A stretch of DNA of 64,000 nucleotides from Gracilibacillus boraciitolerans JCM 21714 (GTDB lineage Bacteria; Bacillota; Bacilli; Bacillales; Amphibacillaceae). Every line of letters begins with the position of its first letter. Position 1 is the first letter of the stretch. Positions 17,973 to 27,407 of this stretch are shown in pieces. Below the pieces are notes generated by a model. The model was given only the letters and a program-made list of their open reading frames with translations. It was not told where the DNA came from and did no database searches. The DNA lies in NCBI RefSeq assembly GCF_000521485.1, contig NZ_BAVS01000008.1:47039-111038 (forward strand), in the 5' to 3' direction. Made by a program: the position numbers and the translations under genes.

Positions 17973-18398
17973 ATGGAAGATAATAAAAATAAAGAAAATG
18001 CCCATCCATTAGAAGGTTTTATGTCTTTAACAATGGAAAATTTAAAAGAACTAATTGAGGTGGATACCGCAATTGGCAAGCCAATAGATGTTCCAGATGG
18101 AAGTGTAATTATTCCCTTATCTAAAGTCAAATATGGTTTTGCCTCCGGCGGAAGTGAATTTATTCCAAGCAGTCAGAAAGACAGCCAATCAGATTCTATT
18201 ATTCCATTTGGTGGAGGGAGTGGTGGTGGAGTCTCTATCACTCCCACCGCATTTCTAGTAGCAAACAAAAATGGAGTCGAGCTGATTACGTTAAACGAAT
18301 CGACAAAGGTTTATGAAAAAATGTTAGATAAAGGGCCACAGGTTATTGATCAAATAATCGAAATGCTTAAGCAAAGGAAGGAAGAGACAAATAAGTAA
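17973..18398 (+). CDS. ytfJ: Spore protein YtfJ/GerW
   Basis: 141 residues with GAAAGGAGATAAG ahead of ATG 17973. Characteristic EGFMSLTMENLKELIEVDTA, then IGKPIDVPDGSVIIPLSKVK, the Gly-rich GGGSGGGVSITPTAFLV and ending MLKQRKEE. GerW is a forespore protein affecting germination. Forms an operon with ytfI. Confidence 0.9.
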   Translation: MEDNKNKENAHPLEGFMSLTMENLKELIEVDTAIGKPIDVPDGSVIIPLSKVKYGFASGGSEFIPSSQKDSQSDSIIPFGGGSGGGVSITPTAFLVANKNGVELITLNESTKVYEKMLDKGPQVIDQIIEMLKQRKEETNK

Positions 18399-18541
18399 TT
18401 CATAATCGATCAAATGCTTCTCAGTAGACAATTTGATTTCACTGCCTTCATAATATAGTGAGACTTCTATCAGTGAATGAACATGGATAGCAGTATGGGG
18501 GGGCAGGGAATCATTTTGAATAGTGATGGAGGGAAAGAACG

Positions 18542-19522
18542 ATGTCATTTAATATAGAAAAAGCTTTTGTAACGTTGGATGAATTATCAGCTTCGATAGA
18601 GAAGACAGAAAAACAACCATATTTAGATAGTTTAATTATAGCATTACGAGCTATCCAGACAGATGAAGCTTTAGATTTAACCCATCAACAGGATGCTTCC
18701 ATCCGTCAGTTAAAGGAAATGTTAGTACAAGATAGTGTGAGCAGTGAAGACATTCGGAAAGTTATTCAATTAGCTTTAATTAAAGGCATGAAAGGTTCCA
18801 CTCAACAGCAGCATGTGGTGACACCAGATTCAGTAGCAATGTTTATTGGTTATTTTCTTCAAAAGTTATTACCTGATATCAGCCAATTTCGTTTGTTTGA
18901 CCCAGCAAGCGGCACGGCCAATCTGCTTACGGCAGTCATTAATCAGGTCGAGGCACAGATAGAGGGATATGGAAGTGAAATTGATTCTACTTTAATACAG
19001 TTAGCCGTCGAAAGTGCTAATTTACAGAAAATTTCTGTCGAATATTTTCATCAAGATAGCTTAACATCTTTGCTGCTAGAGCCGGTGGATGTAGTTGTTT
19101 CCGATCTTCCAGTTGGGTATTATCCAGATGATGAGCAGGCAGCAAAGTTTGAGTTGCGTGCAGAAGAAGGACATGCCTATTCCCATCATTTATTTATCGA
19201 GCAGAGTTTGATGTATACAAAGGAAAAAGGCTATTTATTATTTTTAATTCCAAACTTTTTATTTGCAAGTGATCAAAGTGATCGATTGCAAAAGTATCTT
19301 CAAAAACATGTTCATATTTTAGCACTTTTACAATTACCGTTATCGATGTTCTCTTCAGAACAGCAGGCAAAAAGTATTTTGGTCTTGCAAAAGCAAGGAA
19401 AAGATTCCGCGCCACCTAAACAAACTTTAATGGCTCAACTACCTTCTTTTAAGGATGTTCGCGCTACCCACAATATACTTGCAAAAATAGATGATTGGTT
19501 TGTTTCAGAAAACAAAAAATAA
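18542..19522 (+). CDS. ytxK: YtxK-like SAM-dependent methyltransferase
   Basis: 326 residues, GGAGGG before ATG 18542. A helical N-terminus (1-110) precedes a class I methyltransferase: FDPASGTANLLTAVINQ (SAM loop), GYGSEIDS, and VVSDLPVGYYPDD in the place of the NPPY motif of N6-adenine methylases, then YSHHLFIEQSLMY. The family resembles HsdM-type enzymes without a specificity subunit; its substrate is unknown. In B. subtilis ytxK is immediately upstream of ackA, as here; the intervening tpx gene between ytfJ and ytxK is absent. Confidence 0.85.
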   Translation: MSFNIEKAFVTLDELSASIEKTEKQPYLDSLIIALRAIQTDEALDLTHQQDASIRQLKEMLVQDSVSSEDIRKVIQLALIKGMKGSTQQQHVVTPDSVAMFIGYFLQKLLPDISQFRLFDPASGTANLLTAVINQVEAQIEGYGSEIDSTLIQLAVESANLQKISVEYFHQDSLTSLLLEPVDVVVSDLPVGYYPDDEQAAKFELRAEEGHAYSHHLFIEQSLMYTKEKGYLLFLIPNFLFASDQSDRLQKYLQKHVHILALLQLPLSMFSSEQQAKSILVLQKQGKDSAPPKQTLMAQLPSFKDVRATHNILAKIDDWFVSENKK

Positions 19523-19541
19523 TCAGAAAATATAAAATTTG

Positions 19542-19612
19542 TGAAGGAAACGTTACCATGAAAGGTTCCTGTTGCAAACTTATTCTGGCGGTGTTTAAAT
19601 GGAGTGGGGGGG
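19542..19612 (+). promoter_or_regulatory. ackA promoter with cre-like site
   Basis: TTGCAA (19572-19577) and TTAAAT (19595-19600) are 17 bases apart. Just upstream GGAAACGTTACCA (about 19546-19558) resembles a CcpA cre site; ackA is a classical CcpA-activated gene with cre upstream of its promoter. A G7 run (19606-19612) falls at the expected transcription start. Confidence 0.5.
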
Positions 19613-19686
19613 AATGTTTTGAAACATCAAAAATTTCATTGTTATACAAGACAGGATAAGTAAACAACAGAACGAAAGGAATGAAA

Positions 19687-20883
19687 ATGTTGCGTAAAAT
19701 TTTAGCTGTGAACGCTGGAAGTTCTTCACTTAAGTTCCAACTTATAGAAATGCCGAACGAAAAAGTGTTATCAAAAGGACTTATTGAACGTATAGGAATT
19801 GACAATTCTGTTTTCACCATTAAATTGGGAGATAAAGAAGATGTCGAAACAAGGGATATTGCAGATCATGCAGTAGCTGTAAAATTGTTATTAGAGAAGC
19901 TAACATCGTTTGGTGTTATTAAAAGTTTAGATGAAATCGATGGGGGGGTTGGCCACCGCGTTGTACATGGTGGAGAGAAATTTAATGACTCTGTAGTTAT
20001 TAATGATCAAGTGATAAAAGATATCGAAGACGTATCTGAATTAGCACCGTTGCACAATCCAGCGAATTTAACAGGAATTCGTGCGTTTCGTGAAGTACTT
20101 CCAAATGTACCAGAGGTTGCTGTATTTGATACTGCTTTCCATCAAACAATGCCTGAACAATCTTATTTATATAGCCTTCCATATGAATATTATCAGGAAT
20201 ATGGAATTCGTAAATATGGTTTTCACGGTACATCACATAAATACGTTTCAGAACGGGCATCTGACTTAATGGGCTTACCATTAAATCAATTGCGCTTATT
20301 ATCTTGTCACCTTGGAAATGGTGCAAGCATTGCAGCAATTGAGAATGGGAAATCTATTGATACATCCATGGGCTTTACTCCATTAGCAGGTGTGACAATG
20401 GGAACAAGATCAGGAAATATTGACCCAGCACTCATCCCATATATTATGGAGAAAACAGGTCAAACAGCATCTGAAGTGATGAATGTTTTAAACAAGAAAA
20501 GTGGTATGTTGGCTCTTTCTGGATTTTCCAGTGATCTTCGTGATATTGAAGAGAAGGCAAATAGTGGCGATGGACGAGCTGAACTTGCATTACAGGTATT
20601 TGCTGAAAGAATTCATAAATACATTGGGTCCTATGCCGCTAGAATGCACGGGGGGGTTGATGCCATTATCTTTACTGCAGGTGTAGGGGGGGAAAATAGT
20701 GTTACAATCCGTGAACGAGTATTAAAGGGATTAGAGTTTATGGGAGTTTATTGGGATCCGAGTTTAAATAATATTCGCGGAAAAGAAACCTTTGTAAACT
20801 ATCCGCACTCTCCCGTAAAAGTAATTGTCATCCCAACTAATGAAGAAGTAATGATTGCAAGAGATACGATTCGGTTAACATAA
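19687..20883 (+). CDS. ackA: Acetate kinase
   Basis: 398 residues. ATG 19687 is preferred to ATG 19681 because AAAGGA lies immediately before the earlier codon. Family motifs: [75 protein letters not shown] and EFMGVYWD. It converts acetate + ATP to acetyl phosphate + ADP, and the reverse in overflow metabolism. Three G7 tracts (19942, 20650, 20686) each add a Gly to strictly conserved segments: [18 protein letters not shown] and GVGGENS, where relatives have single Gly. These are prime sites for testing the tract anomaly. Confidence 0.96.
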   Translation: MLRKILAVNAGSSSLKFQLIEMPNEKVLSKGLIERIGIDNSVFTIKLGDKEDVETRDIADHAVAVKLLLEKLTSFGVIKSLDEIDGGVGHRVVHGGEKFNDSVVINDQVIKDIEDVSELAPLHNPANLTGIRAFREVLPNVPEVAVFDTAFHQTMPEQSYLYSLPYEYYQEYGIRKYGFHGTSHKYVSERASDLMGLPLNQLRLLSCHLGNGASIAAIENGKSIDTSMGFTPLAGVTMGTRSGNIDPALIPYIMEKTGQTASEVMNVLNKKSGMLALSGFSSDLRDIEEKANSGDGRAELALQVFAERIHKYIGSYAARMHGGVDAIIFTAGVGGENSVTIRERVLKGLEFMGVYWDPSLNNIRGKETFVNYPHSPVKVIVIPTNEEVMIARDTIRLT

Positions 20884-20888
20884 TCAAA

Positions 20889-20926
20889 ACCAAAAACCCT
20901 GTTTCCACTTTTTATGGAAACAGGGT
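20889..20926 (+). terminator. ackA terminator
   Basis: AAACCCTGTTTCCA pairs with TGGAAACAGGGTTT across CTTTTTA. Confidence 0.9.
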
Positions 20927-20946
20927 TTGATATATAATAATAAGAG

Positions 20947-21391
20947 TTAACTTCTGACTACCAGGACGTCACATTTAGCATATCTGGTAATACTTTCTGA
21001 TACACTGCCGATTAAAAATCTTTCAACCGCATTCATACCAGTAGCACCACAGATAATCAGATCAGCTTCAAACTTTTTAGCTAAGTCTTTCGGTATTTTG
21101 ATTTTTGGTGAGCCTATTTCTACAAGTGTAGTAATATCTTTTACCCCCCTTGTTGGCGGCTTTATCTTTATATTCATCAAGTAAAGTTTGGGCATAACTC
21201 TCGGAACGAGCTGCTAAAGTTTGATCATATACTTCAGGAGCAACAGTAGTAATTGTTCTTGTATCTATCACATGTACCAAAAATAATTTTGCGTTATTAC
21301 GTAATACAATATCTACAGCTTTTTTAAAAGCAAGCTCGGAAGCATCGGAACCATCTACTGCTACTAAAATGCGATCATATTCAAAAGCCAT
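20947..21391 (-). CDS. Universal stress protein, UspA family (frameshifted)
   Basis: Two frames join at a six-C run (21144-21149; GGGGGG on the coding strand, five expected in AANKGVKDITTLVEIG). The product, 147 residues, begins MAFEYDRILVAVDGSDASE and ends LIICGATGMNAVERFLIGSV, SESITRYAKCDVLVVRS: the ATP-binding GxxGxxxxxxGSVS loop of UspA proteins is clear. Such proteins help survival under stress; the precise role is unknown. Convergent with ackA. Confidence 0.85.
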
Positions 21392-21592
21392 CTCGATCTC
21401 TCCCTTCCTGTCTATATCTTGATTATATCATGTATTCGCTTACTTGTGGCTGTTAAGTAAAAATTTCTTATAATTCCTAAACCACGAATATAATTGAATG
21501 AATCAGTTAAAGACCAACACAATATTAGAAAAAACAAAGATAATGATGTAACATAGAAGATGGGCCAAAGTCAGTTTGAAGGAGGTAAACTC

Positions 21593-22347
21593 ATGGGTCA
21601 CGCCTTGATTACGGCTGGAACAAAAGGTTTAGGTTTGAAAGTAACAGAAGGATTTATAAATGAAGGACATTCTGTCTCGATCACATATTTTAAGGATCTG
21701 GCACGGGCAGAGCAGTTACAGCAAAAATTCCCAAAGGCATCGATCGAAATTATTCAAGCTGATGTTTGCAACAAACATGACTTAACAAATGCCGTACAAA
21801 AAGCCGTGAAGAGGTTTGGTACCATAGATTATTTGATAAATAATGCTGGTCCGTTTATTTTTGAAAGAAAAAATTGGTAGACCATACAGAAGAAGAATGG
21901 GAGCAAATGATTAAAGGTAATCTCGATGCTGTTTTTCACCTATTGAAATTAACAGTTCCTGCGATGCGGTCCCAACAGTTTGGGCGAATTGTTAACTACG
22001 GTTTTCAAAGTGCTAATACTGCAGCAGGATGGATTAATCGAGCAGCATTTTCTGCAGCAAAGGTAGGATTAGTTTCCTTGACGAAATCCATCGCATACGA
22101 AGAAGCAGAACATGGTATAACAGCTAATATGGTATGCCCTGGTGATATCATCGGCGAGATGAAGGAAGCAACTATTCTGGAGAGTAGAAAGAAGCATGAT
22201 CCATATACACCGATTGGCAGATCTGGAACGGGAGAAGATATAGCTCGAATGGTTTTGTTTTTCTGTGAGAATAAATCTGATATGATCACAGGCACAGTGG
22301 TGGACGTCAATGGCGGCTTAGATGTTATCCATCAGCAAAGAAAATGA
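21593..22347 (+). CDS. ytkK: YtkK-like short-chain dehydrogenase (frameshifted)
   Basis: ATG 21593 follows GAAGGAGGT. The frame breaks in an A-run near 21869-21874 (one A short: FERKK-LVDHTEEEWEQM). Joined length about 251 residues. N-terminal ITAGTKGLGLKVTEGF is the TGxxxGxG NAD(P) loop and LINNAGPF follows. The active-site tetrad is atypical: in AAFSAAKVGLV the catalytic Tyr of YxxxK is Phe. Related to FabG, but catalysis by the usual route is doubtful. In B. subtilis ytkK lies close to ytkL, as here. Confidence 0.75.
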
Positions 22348-22433
22348 AACATTATAAAATTTTGAAACCTTTTACGATACAAATCCGTACATATTAGTAA
22401 TGACCCATTAAAGAAAGAAATGAGGTGTGTTAA

Positions 22434-22943
22434 GTGGGTTTCTTTTCAAACTTATTTAACAAAAAAGAACAGAAGGCAACGGTAAAAAAAAGAGACTTGC
22501 TTTCCATAGAAGTGGGGGATATTATTGAATATGATTTAGCAGACTATGAAGTAGTGGGGAAAATTGCTTATCAGGAAGGCAACTATAAATGGTATAGCTA
22601 CCAATTGCTTGGTGAAAGTAAGAATATCTGGTTAGCAGCCGAAATGGACGATAAATTAGAACTTGGTATCTATGAAACCATTTCGATACCGCTGGCAGAT
22701 GATTTCCCGAAAGAAATTGTATTTAATAACACCACCTATTTTCTAGATGAAAGTGGTCATGCACAAATAAAAGGGGGGGAAGGAAGAAGCAGTTCCTTAA
22801 CCGGTCAACAAATTCACTATGCTGAGTACTGTGATAAAGAAGAACAATCATTTATTAGCATAGAGGAGTGGAATAGTGATGTAGAAGTAAGTATCGGATA
22901 TCCGATAGAGTCATTTGAAATAAAAATTATCGCAGGATCATAA
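22434..22943 (+). CDS. DUF4178 protein, first gene of PspA cluster
   Basis: 169 residues, GTG 22434 with TGAGGTG ahead. After a basic N-terminus (GFFSNLFNKKEQK) come the DUF4178 landmarks: LLSIEVGDIIEYDLADYEVV, GKIAYQEGNYKWYSYQLLGE and IWLAAEMDDKLELGIYE, mostly beta. Function is not established. The family recurs beside PspA, DUF350 and aminopropyltransferase genes in many bacteria, all of which follow here. A G7 run (22773-22779) gives IKGGEGRSS. Confidence 0.8.
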   Translation: MGFFSNLFNKKEQKATVKKRDLLSIEVGDIIEYDLADYEVVGKIAYQEGNYKWYSYQLLGESKNIWLAAEMDDKLELGIYETISIPLADDFPKEIVFNNTTYFLDESGHAQIKGGEGRSSSLTGQQIHYAEYCDKEEQSFISIEEWNSDVEVSIGYPIESFEIKIIAGS

Positions 22944-22965
22944 ATATTTAAGGAGGAGAAAAATA

Positions 22966-23635
22966 ATGTTTCAATTTTTTTAAACGAGTAAAAACAGTAG
23001 TAGGTTCAGAGTTAAATTCTATGTTAGATAAGGCGGAAGATCCAGTTAAAATGCTAGATCAATTCATGCGTGAAATGGAATCAGATATTCGCGAAGTGGA
23101 ATCTGCAGTTGCCAAACAAATCGCAAATGAGAAGATGTTAAAAAGAAAAGCGGATGATGCACAAGCATTAGTTGAGAAACGTCAATCTCAAGCTGAACAA
23201 GCAATTGAAGCAGGAAATGAGGATTTAGCTCGTCGTGCATTGGAAGATAAAAAAGATCAAGAATCACAAGCGAATTTGTTACGTGAATCTTGGGATCGCG
23301 CAAAAGCAGATGCAGATCAATTAAGAGAAAAGCTCGATGAAATGAAAAAAGAATACCAGCAAATGCAGTTGAAAAAGGATTCCCTAAAAGCAAGAGCAGA
23401 GACAGCCAAAACCCGTACAAAAATGAATCGAACATTGTCTTCCATTGGCAATGATGACTCCAAACGCGGTTTTGAACGTATGGAAGAAAAAGTAATGCAA
23501 TTCGAAGCAGAAGCAGATACCAGTGAAGATTTATCAGCAGCCAGTAAATCTCTTGATGACGAATTTGACGCTTTAGGAAAAAATGATGTCGATGATGAAT
23601 TAGCAGCATTAAAAAAGAAAATGGGAAAAGAATAA
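22966..23635 (+). CDS. pspA: PspA/IM30 family membrane-stress protein (frameshifted start)
   Basis: AAGGAGGAG precedes ATG 22966; the codons MFQFF are followed by an out-of-frame stop because a T-run has seven Ts where six fit (22975-22981). Corrected, it reads MFQFFKRVKTVVGSELNSML then DKAEDPVKMLDQFMREMESD, the amphipathic N-terminal helix and start of the PspA coiled coil, to SKSLDDEFDALGKNDVDDEL, 222 residues. PspA/IM30 proteins are ESCRT-III relatives that oligomerise on and protect stressed membranes. 22 bases after the DUF4178 gene. Confidence 0.92.
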
Positions 23636-23639
23636 ACAA

Positions 23640-23692
23640 CTACCGTAGAAGAACCTAAGGTGAGACTTTAGGTTTTTTCTGCGGTAATATAT
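23640..23692 (+). terminator. Terminator or attenuator after pspA
   Basis: ACCTAAGGTGAGACTTTAGGTTTTTT, nested inside TACCGTAGAA/TTCTGCGGTA. It may lower expression of the three downstream genes relative to pspA. Confidence 0.75.
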
Positions 23693-23728
23693 AATTACAG
23701 ATTAGCAGGAACAGGAGGTGATCGAGAA

Positions 23729-24394
23729 GTGCATAAAATGATGACAATCGGTGTTATTTTAATGGCAGTAGTTATTCTTACTGGATGTGGTTCAGATTCT
23801 TTAACGGATATGTCGGCATTTAATGAATCAAAAACTATTGCTGAGGAAGACTTACAGGTTCCAGAATCAAAGAATGAAATAATTGATATGCTGAAAAATA
23901 GTGATGATTCCAACTTGGAAGCGCTCATTTCCAATCATTTTCCGTTTGTTGATTCAGTTGTAGGGGAAGACACGACGGCAAACGTATATGGGACATTGCA
24001 ATTTGAAGTGGAGGAATTAGCAGATATTTTAGCGGAGATTAAGCAGCCAGATGAAATTAGTGATTATATTGATGGGCAGCAGATTCTGGTATATCCTGAT
24101 CAATTTATTATCATAAAAGATAGTGAAGACATAGCAAATGCAACCTTTATTGAAGTAGCAAGTGAAGAATTTGTTCAAAAAAATTACGCACCTAACTTTT
24201 TAACTACATACTTTGCCATTCGGGTGCTGGATAGCATGTTCGGTAATAATTGGGTGTCTAATCGCAGAAATTATTGTCGATCAAGTGACTGTTATGGAGG
24301 ATATTCCACCTCTCGAACCTATAATAAAGGTGGCGTGACAAAAAATCGAGGACTAGGAACCTTCCGTGGTGGTGGACCTGGAACTGGAAAATAA
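23729..24394 (+). CDS. DUF4247 lipoprotein of the PspA cluster
   Basis: 221 residues. GTG 23729 with AGGAGGTGATC upstream. Signal peptide with lipobox ILTGCGS, Cys at about residue 20. The mature part contains EELADILAEIKQPDEISDYI, DGQQILVYPDQFIIIKD, then a transition to YFAIRVLDSMFGNNW and a Gly/Arg/Ser-rich tail (GLGTFRGGGPGTGK) with two Cys. The pattern fits DUF4247, which is known mostly from this neighbourhood. Likely tethered to the outer face of the membrane. Confidence 0.75.
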   Translation: MHKMMTIGVILMAVVILTGCGSDSLTDMSAFNESKTIAEEDLQVPESKNEIIDMLKNSDDSNLEALISNHFPFVDSVVGEDTTANVYGTLQFEVEELADILAEIKQPDEISDYIDGQQILVYPDQFIIIKDSEDIANATFIEVASEEFVQKNYAPNFLTTYFAIRVLDSMFGNNWVSNRRNYCRSSDCYGGYSTSRTYNKGGVTKNRGLGTFRGGGPGTGK

Positions 24395-24412
24395 TTAAAA
24401 GGAGAGTTTAAA

Positions 24413-24811
24413 ATGGAACCATTTATTTCGACGTTTATCTATTTTATAGCGGCAATTATTGTTGTATTAATAGGCTTAACCATTTTTGAGTGGGTAACAA
24501 CAAAATATAAAGATTGGGATGAAGTGAAGAAAGGAAATCAAGCAATAGCCTTATCGATAGCAGGTAAGATAATTGGGATCTGTATTATTCTGTCATTTGC
24601 TATCTATCACAGTATCGATGTAGTGCAAACTTTAATCTGGGGGGGTGCTTATGGTGTGCTGTTACAATTAATCGCATACCTTATTTTTGAAGGCATTACT
24701 CGTAAGTTCTCTGTGGAAGAACAATTAAAGGATAACAATGTTGCTGTCGGTATCATTTCGTTTGGTGTTTCAGTCGGTTTAGCATTTGTTATAGGTTCAT
24801 CGATAACATAA
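24413..24811 (+). CDS. DUF350 membrane protein (YjfL-like)
   Basis: 132 residues, AAAGGAGAG before ATG 24413. Four membrane helices in two similar halves: ISTFIYFIAAIIVVLIGLTI and IAGKIIGICIILSFAIYHSI, then TLIWGGAYGVLLQLIAYLIF and VGIISFGVSVGLAFVIGSSI. DUF350 proteins pair with PspA homologs (E. coli yjfJ-yjfL is a known case). Function unknown; the acidic/Asn residues before each repeat (KKGNQAIA, LKDNNVAV) are conserved. G7 run 24639-24645 gives IWGGAYG. Confidence 0.85.
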   Translation: MEPFISTFIYFIAAIIVVLIGLTIFEWVTTKYKDWDEVKKGNQAIALSIAGKIIGICIILSFAIYHSIDVVQTLIWGGAYGVLLQLIAYLIFEGITRKFSVEEQLKDNNVAVGIISFGVSVGLAFVIGSSIT

Positions 24812-24816
24812 ACAAG

Positions 24817-24856
24817 CAAGCCTGGCCTTATTTTCGAATTAGGTCAGGTTTTTCAA
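24817..24856 (+). terminator. Terminator after DUF350 gene
   Basis: CCTGGCCTTA and TTAGGTCAGG pair across TTTTCGAA, followed by TTTTTC. Confidence 0.75.
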
Positions 24857-24885
24857 ATTAATAGATAGATGGTGGAGTTGCATAT

Positions 24886-26443
24886 ATGGACGAAATAAAA
24901 AGAAGACAAAGTCATTTTATATATTGGGCTTCCGGCATTGTCTCGATTTGCGGGATTATTTTTGAAGTGCTGTTTGGAGCACTTGGCTCCTATATATTAG
25001 GTGATGGCGTCAAACAATATACTTTAACGATATCGCTATTTTTAACAGGTATGGGGGGGATTGGTGCGAGCTTAAGTGAAAGAGTTACAAAGAATCTTGT
25101 TTTATCCTTCATTTACATTGAATTTTTTGTGGCTTTAATAGGTGGTTTTTCTAGTTTTCTTATGTTTGGTGCTACTGCCTTTTTCTCATCTGGTACGGAT
25201 GCTCTTTTTCTTTATTTGATCACATTAACGATTGGAGCATTGACGGGAGTGGAGTTACCAATATTGATCCGCAAAGCAAATGAAATAGGGGGTGACCGTA
25301 GAAAAAAGTACGGCAAGGGTATTGTTCTCAGATTACGCTGGCGGATTAATCGGAGGACTGCTTTTTGTTTTCTTACTAAGACCACAATTAGGGATGGTCA
25401 AGACAGCTTTTTTAGTCGGCATAGTTAACTTAATGGTAGCATTAGTTGTTCTTTACTTATTTCGAAAAGAATTAAGAAAGAAGCTATTTCATGGATTATT
25501 CGGAGGTATCATAGCGTTATTACTTATTGGTGGTCTGTTTTTTGGTGAATCAATAGCGCTCACTTTTGAGCAAAAAATATATAAGGATCCCATCATCCAC
25601 TTGGAAGAAAGCAGCTATCAAAAGATTATTCTAACTAAACGTGATCAGGATGTGCGTCTTTATTTAGATGGTTCCTTACAATTAAGCTCCATCGATGAGC
25701 ATCGTTATCATGAAGTACTAGTACATCCGACAATTGCAAATACCGACTCACCAGAGAAAATACTAGTGTTAGGTGGTGGGGATGGCCTTGCTGCTAGAGA
25801 ATTGTTGAAATACTCAGAAGTAGAAGAAATAATCTTAGTAGATTTAGACCCTGCTGTTGTCGAATTAGCAAATACTAATCCATATCTAACAGAATTAAAC
25901 GAACGATCTTTAATGAATTCAAAAGTACAAGTTCTGAATCGAGACGCTTTTGAATTTTTAGAAGAAAGTGAAGCCTGGTTCGATGCGATAATTGTAGATT
26001 TACCTGATCCCAATAATGAAAGTTTAAATAAGCTTTATACGAAAGAATTCTATTCATTAATTCGTAACCACTTAAAACCATCTGGTACTGCGATGATACA
26101 AGCTACAAGTCCTGTATTTGCGAGAGAGGTTTACTGGACTATTTCCAATACTGTGGAAGCAACAGGTTTATTTGTTGAAAATCTCCATGTAGATGTTCCG
26201 AGTTTTGGAAACTGGGGGGGATTCGTAATGGCGAGCAGAGAACCGATTGACTTTGATAATCTGAATATGGAGGTAGAGACCAATTATTTAGATGAGGATA
26301 CCGTGAATAGTTTAACAGCATTTGGAAAAGATGAAGATAGAAATATATTGGATAACAATGGAGAGCAGAAAAACATAGGTGTGAATACTTTAATTGATCC
26401 GTTATTAATCCCTTTATATGAAAAATCATGGGATTATTATTAG
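24886..26443 (+). CDS. Membrane-fused spermidine synthase-like protein (frameshifted)
   Basis: ATG 24886 (GGTGGAG upstream). Five Gs at 25288-25292, where four fit (NEIGVTVEKS), split the frame; corrected length is about 518 residues. Residues 1-215 hold about seven membrane helices; 230-500 hold an aminopropyltransferase-like Rossmann domain: DGSLQLSSIDEHRYHEVLVH, VLVLGGGDG-type loop (ILVLGGGDGLAARELLKY), LVDLDPAVVELAN, then IIVDLPDPNNESL in place of the DSSDP motif. Proteins of this architecture transfer aminopropyl groups or modify related amines near membranes, but the substrate is not known. Last gene of the DUF4178-PspA-DUF4247-DUF350 cluster. G7 runs at 25053 and 26214 add Gly to MGIG and NWGFV. 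Confidence 0.85.
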
Positions 26444-26516
26444 TTACATGTTTCAAAGAACGCCTGAGTTGGGTACTTAATTACTAGAGTCTCTTAAATA
26501 AAGGAGTGTTAAAGAT

Positions 26517-27197
26517 ATGAACGTATCTTTTCATGGACAATCTTGTTTAAAAATCAAAACGAAAGAACATACTATTTTAATTGACCCTTTTATTTCCGGA
26601 AATGATACAAGTGATTTAGACGCAGATGCTCAGGAACCGGACGTGATTTTGTTGACGCATGGTCACAATGATCATGTTGGCGATACCATTAGTATTGCAA
26701 AACGCACGAATTGTCTGGTCGTTGCACCATTTGAATTGGCAACCTACTTAGGGTCTCGTGATTTGAACGTCCATCCGATGCATATAGGCGGTGCACATGA
26801 ATTTGACTTCGGCAAGGTGAAATATACGCCAGCCTTTCACGGCTCCTTGTTTGAAGATGAAGATGGTAACATGATTTATTCCGGGATGCCAGGTGGTATT
26901 CTATTTTATGCGGAAGGTAAAACTGTCTATCACGCAGGAGATACAGCGTTATTTTCTGATTTAAAATTAATTGGTGAGATGAATGACATCGATCTTGCTT
27001 TCTTACCAATTGGTGATAACTTTACGATGGGACCAGAGGATGCACTGATTGCCGCAGATTGGGTGCAGGCAAAAAAAGTAGTGCCCGTGCATTATAATAC
27101 ATTTCCACTTATTAATCAGGATGGAGAGGCCTTTTGCAGAAACGTAAAAACGGGTGAAGGCATTGCCTTGCAACCAGGTGAAGGTATTGAAATATAA
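26517..27197 (+). CDS. ytkL: YtkL metallo-beta-lactamase-fold hydrolase (UPF0173)
   Basis: 226 residues, AAAGGAGTG ahead of ATG 26517. Metal-binding [12 protein letters not shown], then [53 protein letters not shown] and [10 protein letters not shown] are the UPF0173 signature in order. A predicted metal-dependent hydrolase with unknown substrate. Single gene between terminators, position conserved with B. subtilis. Confidence 0.92.
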   Translation: MNVSFHGQSCLKIKTKEHTILIDPFISGNDTSDLDADAQEPDVILLTHGHNDHVGDTISIAKRTNCLVVAPFELATYLGSRDLNVHPMHIGGAHEFDFGKVKYTPAFHGSLFEDEDGNMIYSGMPGGILFYAEGKTVYHAGDTALFSDLKLIGEMNDIDLAFLPIGDNFTMGPEDALIAADWVQAKKVVPVHYNTFPLINQDGEAFCRNVKTGEGIALQPGEGIEI

Positions 27198-27206
27198 TTA
27201 TTAACT

Positions 27207-27243
27207 AATAGACCAAAACAGTCACATGTTTTGGTCTATTTTA
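27207..27243 (+). terminator. ytkL terminator
   Basis: TAGACCAAAACA pairs with TGTTTTGGTCTA across GTCACA, followed by TTTTATT. Confidence 0.9.
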
Positions 27244-27407
27244 TTGATACAGTTATTTGTAAAATAATAAAACAGTATCGAGTGTTAATATTTAACAAGC
27301 AATTAATATATATTATTACAAGAATAAATTGAATATTGAATGGATGATCTGTATAATAAAAGTAGATGATAAATTACTAGTACAGATGAAAGAATGGTGA
27401 GCTACTA

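Noticed and set aside
19942..20692. G-quadruplex function for the G7 runs
   Set aside because: Most runs are isolated single G tracts without three neighbours in range, so they cannot form intramolecular quadruplexes.
23064..23639. 191-residue minus-strand frame opposite pspA
   Set aside because: It is antisense to a clear PspA coding region, has no ribosome binding site, and its composition reflects the complement of coiled-coil codons.
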